Assembly: GCF_050122995.1 (NCBI RefSeq)
Contig: NZ_JBNLIA010000004.1
Span: 248,001-312,000, forward strand
DNA from: Haloparvum alkalitolerans
Lineage (GTDB): Archaea > Halobacteriota > Halobacteria > Halobacteriales > Haloferacaceae
DNA: 64,000 nucleotides
Direction: 5' to 3'
The notes under the pieces were generated by a model. The model saw nothing but the letters and a program-made list of their open reading frames with translations, searched no databases and was not told the DNA's origin. Each line of letters starts with the position of its first letter. Position 1 is the stretch's first letter. A program made the translations under genes and the position numbers. Positions 59,873-64,000 of the stretch are shown piece by piece.

Positions 59873-60091
59873 TTAAAAGAAGGCGAACACGAGAACGCCC
59901 CCAAGGGTGAGCGGGACCAACGCCTTGAGCGCGCCCACTGCGAGATTCATCATCCGATACGTACTCTCAATATCTTCGCTCTGAATACTCGCGTTAGACA
60001 GTATACTCCCCATCTCGAGCAGGAACGGAGCCACGGCAAGGACTGTGAGCAATGACCCGAACGCAGCTATCTTCCCCCAATGTACTGTCAT
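59873..60091 (-). CDS. Small two-helix membrane protein C
   Basis: 72 aa from ATG 60091. MTVHWGKIAAFGSLLTVLAVAPFLLEMG (helix 1), loop SILSNASIQSEDIESTYRMM, helix 2 NLAVGALKALVPLTLGGVLVFAFF, ending at the membrane. The TATA box TATTAAG (60115-60121) is 27 nt upstream and coincides with the target duplication of the adjoining transposon. The set of three short paired-helix proteins resembles small membrane or pilin-like proteins of archaeal plasmids and viruses, but I cannot assign them. Confidence 0.68.
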   Translation of the reverse strand: MTVHWGKIAAFGSLLTVLAVAPFLLEMGSILSNASIQSEDIESTYRMMNLAVGALKALVPLTLGGVLVFAFF

Positions 60092-60114
60092 ACACTTGGT
60101 ATGAGCGGGTGATG

Positions 60115-60122
60115 ACTTAATA
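60115..60122. repeat. Target-site duplication, left copy (and TATA box of protein C gene)
   Basis: ACTTAATA, identical to 62520-62527 at the other end of the transposon. On the minus strand it reads TATTAAGT and is the likely TATA box for the gene starting at 60091. Confidence 0.9.
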
Positions 60123-60174
60123 GGCTCTGTTGAAATCCTCAGAGAGTTACAGGTTCGCCCGGTAGTCTGACCGC

Positions 60175-60996
60175 ATGGAAGCCCTCCCGAAGTCACAGTT
60201 ACTCCGGTTCGTTGAGCAAGCGATGCACGTGGCTCGGCGAGCTATCGCTCGTTACTCATCGAAATTCTCGAAACGGCGGTACACACTTCATCAACACATC
60301 GTCCTCCTCTGTCTCAAGGTTCGGAAGAATACGACGTACCGGACGCTCCTTGACGAACTTATTGAAATGCCTCGGGTTCGGAGCGTCCTCAATCTTCAGG
60401 AAATCCCGTCTCCTTCGACGTTGTGTAAGGCGTTCAACCGCCTTGAAATGGCTGTGTGGCGGGTTCTTCTCAACCTCTCGGTCACGCTTCTCCCTACTAA
60501 CGGCGTCGTCGGGATAGACGCTTCCGGGTTCGACCGCAGTCATGCCTCGAAGCACTACACGAAGCGAACTAAGTTGACAATTCAGCAGTTGAAAGTTACG
60601 CTTCTCGTGGACACGAGAGTAAACGCCATAATCGACTTACACGTGACGACGACACGAAAACACGACTCACAAATTGCACCGTCGCTCATCAAGCGGAATA
60701 CCGATGAAGTAGCGATTCTCCTCGGTGACAAGGGATACGACGACCAGAAGGTTCGCGCGTTCGCCCGTGACGCTGATGTTCGCCCCCTCATCAAGCACCG
60801 AGAGTTTTCGTCGCTCCACAAGGCGTGGAATGCACGGCTGGACGCCGACCTCTACGGCCAACGGAGTCAGAACGAGACAGTGAACTCCAGCCTCAAACGG
60901 AAATATGGCGCATTCGTCCGCTCACGATACTGGTGGAAGCAGTTCCGTGAACTCGTTGTCGGCTGTCTCACTCACAACATCGACAAGTCACTCTGA
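60175..60996 (+). CDS. IS5-family DDE transposase
   Basis: 273 aa, apparently intact. The DDE residues are in NGVVGIDASGFDRSHAS (first Asp), AILLGDKGYDDQKV (second Asp, DKGYD motif) and RSQNETVNSSLKRKYGAF (Glu). An N-terminal helix-turn-helix-rich region of about 100 residues binds the ends. The architecture fits the IS5/ISH1-like group common in haloarchaea, for which 8-bp target duplications are known. G+C is lower than the chromosome backbone. Starts 36 bp inside the left end. Confidence 0.93.
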   Translation: MEALPKSQLLRFVEQAMHVARRAIARYSSKFSKRRYTLHQHIVLLCLKVRKNTTYRTLLDELIEMPRVRSVLNLQEIPSPSTLCKAFNRLEMAVWRVLLNLSVTLLPTNGVVGIDASGFDRSHASKHYTKRTKLTIQQLKVTLLVDTRVNAIIDLHVTTTRKHDSQIAPSLIKRNTDEVAILLGDKGYDDQKVRAFARDADVRPLIKHREFSSLHKAWNARLDADLYGQRSQNETVNSSLKRKYGAFVRSRYWWKQFRELVVGCLTHNIDKSL

Positions 60997-61176
60997 ACAG
61001 CGGATATCGATGAACAAGACAGCAAGTGGGTCGAACCCTTCTGATTCTCGTCAAAAGAGTCGTGACCGGCTCAGAGGGGATATGCAGCAACCACTCTAGC
61101 GATTATCTTCTGAGTTTTCGTTCTATGGCCAGGGTCGAGTCCAACGTTACAGCGATCGTCAAATTGGCAGGATCAG

Positions 61177-62226
61177 TCAAGAGTCGGCTTGCCAATTGAG
61201 CGGGAGAAAGTCCCTGTACCTGTCGACGTACCGTTGTCCGGCGGGCGACTGGAGGTACGAGACGAACGCACGCTCTTGCGGGTTCGGCTCCCCCCACGAA
61301 TAACACGCGAGGTCAACCGTCGCCGGATATCCCGTCTCGTTCACGCTGAAACGCGTGCCATCAACACTGATGTCCAAAACGGGAGTGTCGTAGACGGCGA
61401 AACCGACGGGGACCTCACCGACTGCGTCGTTCCGGGATTCTATTCTGTTGACCCGCGTGGCCTCCCTCCCCCTGCGTTCGTCAACGCCAGCCTCGGGAAC
61501 GCCGTTAAAAAACGTGTCCATAAGCCAGCGCGGGGGGTTCGCATCGGGACCAGCAATGACCCTGATTTCTCTGTCTGGACCGCCCACCTCCTTCCAGTTC
61601 GTTATCTTGCCCGCGTAGATGTCCCGCAACTCCTCTGCCCGCAACGATGTCACGCCGCTGTCGATGATCGGAGGGCTGACGACGAACGCACTCCCGGCGG
61701 TTGCAACCGGATGACTGACCGACTGGTCCTCGATTGCAAGCGATTCGCTGATTGCTCCGGTCGTTTTGTACCCAGTGGCACCGAGATCAACCCGGTCAGC
61801 AGCGAGGTCTCGGACCACAGCCGTTGGATCAGAATGAGATATGACAGTCGGAACCGGTGGAGTTGACCGCTCACCGGTGGGTTCCAGTCCCTCCTGTCGA
61901 CAGAAATAGTCAGCTAGTCGTATGTCCGAGGCGATGTCGAGTTCTGCTACCCAACTTCTGTCCGACACTTTCGGGTTCAGATTCCACGTGATAGCCGCTT
62001 CATGCAGCACTCGGTGGAACTCCGATCCTGACTGGACGTGCAGCGGCGTGGTGGTCGCTTCGTCTCGTGCATTCATTGTGACCGTCCCCGCTGTCGGTGA
62101 GTCGTCAGGCGTTGTCGATGAGCTATCATCGAAGAGTGACGCACAGCCGGCAAGCGACGCGAGGAGGGCGGTACTAGCGGCGAGCGTGTTCCGACGCGAA
62201 ACGGAGGGCGTCGAGGAAGACCTCAT
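61177..62226 (-). CDS. PstS-like phosphate-binding Tat lipoprotein (transposon cargo)
   Basis: 349 aa from ATG 62226; a GTG at 62247 would add seven residues. SRRNTLAASTALLASLAGC gives a twin Arg and lipobox Cys28, then a Ser/Thr/Asp linker. The PBP-like domain reads LHVQSGSEFHRVLHEAAITWNL, DRVDLGATGYKTTGAIS, then LRDIYAGKITNWKEVGGPDREIRVI and VGFAVYDTPV, the signature order of PstS proteins that bind phosphate. A TATA box at about 62270-62280 (CTATATAG) suits a short leader. No pst permease or ATPase is in the element. Lower G+C than the backbone. Confidence 0.85.
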   Translation of the reverse strand: MRSSSTPSVSRRNTLAASTALLASLAGCASLFDDSSSTTPDDSPTAGTVTMNARDEATTTPLHVQSGSEFHRVLHEAAITWNLNPKVSDRSWVAELDIASDIRLADYFCRQEGLEPTGERSTPPVPTVISHSDPTAVVRDLAADRVDLGATGYKTTGAISESLAIEDQSVSHPVATAGSAFVVSPPIIDSGVTSLRAEELRDIYAGKITNWKEVGGPDREIRVIAGPDANPPRWLMDTFFNGVPEAGVDERRGREATRVNRIESRNDAVGEVPVGFAVYDTPVLDISVDGTRFSVNETGYPATVDLACYSWGEPNPQERAFVSYLQSPAGQRYVDRYRDFLPLNWQADS

Positions 62227-62519
62227 TAGGTTTCGCTGATCGCGCACCGAGTGTAAAAGTTGCTCAGAACCCTATATAGAACTCGTTGGCTAATCGGTCA
62301 ATCAGAGCCAACAGCTCCGGTTCTACCGTCCAAAAGGATAATTAGGGGTGTGACTACCGCCTGGTTCGCACACTCAACCCTGACCGACTCGCGCCCTGTA
62401 TGCAGCACGCTCGAATAAATTGTCCATCGAAACTGATGATTTCTCTAACTACCAGTCCCACCTGCCTAAGGACTATTCTGGCAAGAAAGGTGTCGAGAAG
62501 ATAGGATTTCAACAGAGCC
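62227..62519. other. Non-coding right part of the transposon
   Basis: About 290 bp between the cargo gene and the right inverted repeat. It contains the cargo promoter (62270-62280). The rest, including AATAAATTGTCC near 62415 and TTTCTCTAAC near 62440, shows no gene, and I see no second transposase remnant. Confidence 0.5.
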
Positions 62520-62527
62520 ACTTAATA
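62520..62527. repeat. Target-site duplication, right copy
   Basis: ACTTAATA directly after the right inverted repeat, identical to 60115-60122. Joining 60114 to 62520 restores the uninterrupted target. Confidence 0.9.
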
Positions 62528-62815
62528 CTGTTACGCCGATTCGGGCGTCTGAGTCCTCAAAACCTCAGTTTTGACGGGATAAACTGAGATGATCCCCCTA
62601 TTCGTGGCCCCACCTCGTTTGCCAGCAAAATCCGCGCGCCCGCTCCACGGCGCTTTGACCTCCTGCCACCGCCTTGCTATCCCCCCCCCCCCCGTTAGTT
62701 GTGTTGACGTTTGTATACACGGTTCGTTGGCTTCTGAGGGAAGTAGTCGAGAACAATTCTTCTCGAGCCCGTCACCCACTCGACCGTTTTTGTCCGTCCG
62801 GTTCCAACGGCGACC
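62528..62815. other. Right edge of low-GC island with overlapping hairpins and a C13 tract
   Basis: No gene found. TCAAAAC-CTCA-GTTTTGA (62557-62574) forms a stem-loop, and CTCAGTTT (62564-62571) pairs with AAACTGAG (62581-62588); the two share bases and exclude each other. A run of 13 C spans 62681-62693. CGAGAA (62749-62754) pairs with TTCTCG (62761-62766). G+C returns to backbone level near 62770. Confidence 0.6.
62681..62693 (+). repeat. Poly-C tract (13 C)
   Basis: A homopolymer of 13 cytosines in non-coding DNA. Such runs slip during replication and sequencing, so the length may be wrong or variable. Confidence 0.85.
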
Positions 62816-63001
62816 ATGGAGTTCGACTTCACCCGCTCGGTGGCTCCGCTCGTCGTGATCGTCGCGGTCGCGTCCGTCGCGCTCACGGCCGTGATGATGC
62901 CCTCGACGGTGTTCATGATGGTCCTGCCCTCGATGGTCGTCTTCTCCGTCGTCGCCTTCCTGCTCGGGATGAAGCACGGCGAGTTCCGCGCGGGTTCGTA
63001 A
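62816..63001 (+). CDS. Small two-helix membrane protein
   Basis: 61 aa. FDFTRSVAPLVVIVAVASVALTAVMMPSTVFMMVLPSMVVFSVVAFLLGMKHGEFRAGS: two helices around the MMPSTVFMMVLPSM turn, ending in a short soluble tail. The pattern recurs in haloarchaea (possibly the family named DUF7333). CGTTTTTGTCC about 27 nt before the ATG is a TATA-like box. Backbone-like G+C places it outside the island. Confidence 0.72.
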   Translation: MEFDFTRSVAPLVVIVAVASVALTAVMMPSTVFMMVLPSMVVFSVVAFLLGMKHGEFRAGS

Positions 63002-63137
63002 CGACCCGGCCCGGGCACCGGTCACCGCGACGGTTCTGTACGCGCTCCCACTCCCAGTGGCCACGCCGGTGCGGGCCCGACCGCGACACGGCGCTGCCGC
63101 TCACGACTGCGAGCCTGCGGAAAAAGCGAAAAACGCT

Positions 63138-63593
63138 CTACGCGTAGCGTTCGAGTTCGGGGCGGTCGAGGTCCTCGAAGACGTCCTCGGCGACCTCGGC
63201 GAGGAAGGCGGTGCCCTCGCCGGTGAGGCGGCGGCCCTCGCCCTGCGCGGTCTCGACGAGGCCCTCCTCCTCGAGCTGCTGGAGCGCGGTGCGGATGACG
63301 TTGCGGGAGCCGGCCGCGTGCTCGCCGGGGCGGACGATGTAGCGGTTGGAGCCGCGCTTCTTGCCGCCGTACTCGGTGGCGAGGCGCTCGACGCCGACCG
63401 GGCCGCTCTTGGAGATCTTGCGGAGCAGGCTCGCGGAGCGGACGTACCAGAAGTCCTCCTGCTCGGGGGGGAGTTCGTTGGCGGTGCCGGCCTTCGCGAA
63501 CTCGGCCCACGCGGGCTCCTCGATGCGGTCCTCCAGTCGCGCGGCGGCCTCCTCGATGAGGTCCTCCGCCGGGACGTCGTAGATGGTTACCAT
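63138..63593 (-). CDS. rps19e: 30S ribosomal protein S19e
   Basis: 151 aa. MVTIYDVPAEDLIEEAAARL, PAWAEFAKAGTANELPPEQEDFWYVRSASLLRKI, YGGKKRGSNRYIVRPGEHAAGSRNVIRTALQQLEEEGLVE and GRRLTGEGTAFL are the whole winged-helix S19e family pattern. Archaea and eukaryotes have this protein; it is needed for small-subunit maturation. GACTTTAAACGG at 63618-63626 is a TATA box about 29 nt upstream of the ATG at 63593. Confidence 0.95.
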   Translation of the reverse strand: MVTIYDVPAEDLIEEAAARLEDRIEEPAWAEFAKAGTANELPPEQEDFWYVRSASLLRKISKSGPVGVERLATEYGGKKRGSNRYIVRPGEHAAGSRNVIRTALQQLEEEGLVETAQGEGRRLTGEGTAFLAEVAEDVFEDLDRPELERYA

Positions 63594-63731
63594 TGAGGCC
63601 AAATTCCGTCGCATGCCGTTTAAAGTCATCGTATTCGGGAGGCACCGTGGGAACGGTTTACAGGGCCGGAGCGTCGGGATTCCGGCCGCGTGCCGACCCC
63701 TTTTAGTCCGCCGCCGCCGAACCCCGGCCCG

Positions 63732-64000
63732 ATGGACGAACGCGAGGCGCTGGCGCGGATCGGCGCCACCCTCCCACACGCGGGCGACGACGCGGCGGTC
63801 GTGGGCGACACCGTCGTCACCACCGACATGCTCCACGAGCGCACGGACTTCCCGGCCGGGACGACGCGCTACACCGCGGGCTGGCGCGCGGTCGGCGCCT
63901 CGCTGTCGGACGTGGCGGCGATGGGCGCGGCCGCGACCGCCGCGGTCGCGGTGTACGCCGACGAGCGCTTCGATCCGGAGGAGCTGACGGCGTTCCTCGA
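63732..64000 (+). CDS. thiL: Thiamine-monophosphate kinase, cut by window end
   Basis: The first 89 residues of a ThiL-type kinase: DEREALARIGATLPHAGDDAAVVGDTVVTTDMLHERTDFPAGTTRYTAGWRAVGASLSDVAAMGA. GDDAAVV and TTDMLHExxDF are the Mg-ATP binding motifs of the AIR-synthase-like fold; GASLSDVAAMG is the substrate loop. It phosphorylates thiamine phosphate to the coenzyme thiamine diphosphate. CCCCTTTTAGTCC about 27 nt upstream is a TATA-like box. The gene continues beyond 64000. Confidence 0.92.
   Translation, partial: MDEREALARIGATLPHAGDDAAVVGDTVVTTDMLHERTDFPAGTTRYTAGWRAVGASLSDVAAMGAAATAAVAVYADERFDPEELTAFL

Larger units (their letters stand above)
60123..62519. mobile_element. IS5-type transposon with PstS-like cargo gene
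   Basis: A 2397-bp unit bounded by exact 17-bp terminal inverted repeats, GGCTCTGTTGAAATCCT at 60123-60139 and its reverse complement at 62503-62519, and flanked by the 8-bp direct repeat ACTTAATA. It contains an intact transposase (plus strand) and, convergent to it, a phosphate-binding lipoprotein gene with its own promoter. No second copy of the inverted repeat lies near the transposase stop, where a simple IS would end, so the cargo is inside the element. The matching target duplication shows that the whole unit inserted as one. Confidence 0.9.

Noticed and set aside
60123..62519. Composite transposon with two IS copies
   Set aside because: Only one transposase and one pair of terminal repeats are present; no IS remnant or inner inverted repeat is seen at the right end.

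Overview
The window is chromosomal DNA from a haloarchaeon (class Halobacteria; the repeats and gene content suggest something Halorubrum-like, but the genus is a guess). The basis is high G+C, strongly acidic proteins, many Tat-dependent lipoproteins (twin Arg plus lipobox Cys), TATA boxes about 26-29 nt before leaderless starts, archaeal-only proteins (RfcL, RPS19e, Nob1, archaeal-type IF-2, HalX regulator, HMG-CoA reductase) and several haloarchaea-specific DUF families. Coding density is high, operons are short, and gene pairs often share TGATG or GTGA stop/start overlaps.

Layout: 1-4.5 kb TrkA-N and Lrp-type ligand-binding proteins, a 15-bp minisatellite, a DUF5813-like protein, an ATP-grasp ligase and an amidohydrolase. 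4.9-8.9 kb an amino-acid-type ABC importer facing a NikR regulator with a candidate operator. 8.9-12.3 kb a PAP2 phosphatase overlapping an ABC binding protein whose domain order looks circularly permuted, then a HalX response regulator. 12.4-19 kb DsbA-like, CPBP protease, pgi, adenosine-type deaminase, XapX, cyclophilin, lipoprotein, VTT-like membrane protein. 19-28.3 kb UspA and a DUF5802-like gene around a 30-bp palindrome carrying back-to-back TATA boxes, carB, and the pyrG-guaA(B)-DUF run. 28.4-41.9 kb membrane protein, a 320-bp inverted repeat, surE, alcohol dehydrogenase, rfcL, YccF, asparaginase, amidohydrolase, hmgA, ZIP transporter. 41.9-45 kb a GC-rich intergenic repeat and an iron-uptake pair (binding protein plus FAD oxidoreductase) behind a DtxR-type box. 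46.3-52.6 kb a complete dipeptide/oligopeptide ABC system. 52.8-59.1 kb GTPBP1-like GTPase, J-domain protein, DUF5809/DUF5810-like pair, Nob1, PRC-barrel, infB. 59.1-62.8 kb a low-GC island. 62.8-64 kb RPS19e and thiL.

The most unusual locus is the low-GC island. It holds three small two-helix membrane-protein genes (71-76 aa), each with its own TATA box. Upstream of them sits a 2.4-kb transposon at 60123-62519, bounded by exact 17-bp inverted repeats and an exact 8-bp target duplication (ACTTAATA). It encodes an intact IS5-type transposase and, as cargo, a PstS-like phosphate-binding lipoprotein. The target duplication is itself the TATA box of the first small gene. Other points of interest are the permuted binding protein, the NikR and iron operators, and a family of GC-rich intergenic repeats found at three loci and sharing a 51-bp exact module.

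Family names are from memory of motifs and have not been checked against a database. All starts are judged from codon, promoter and overlap evidence only.
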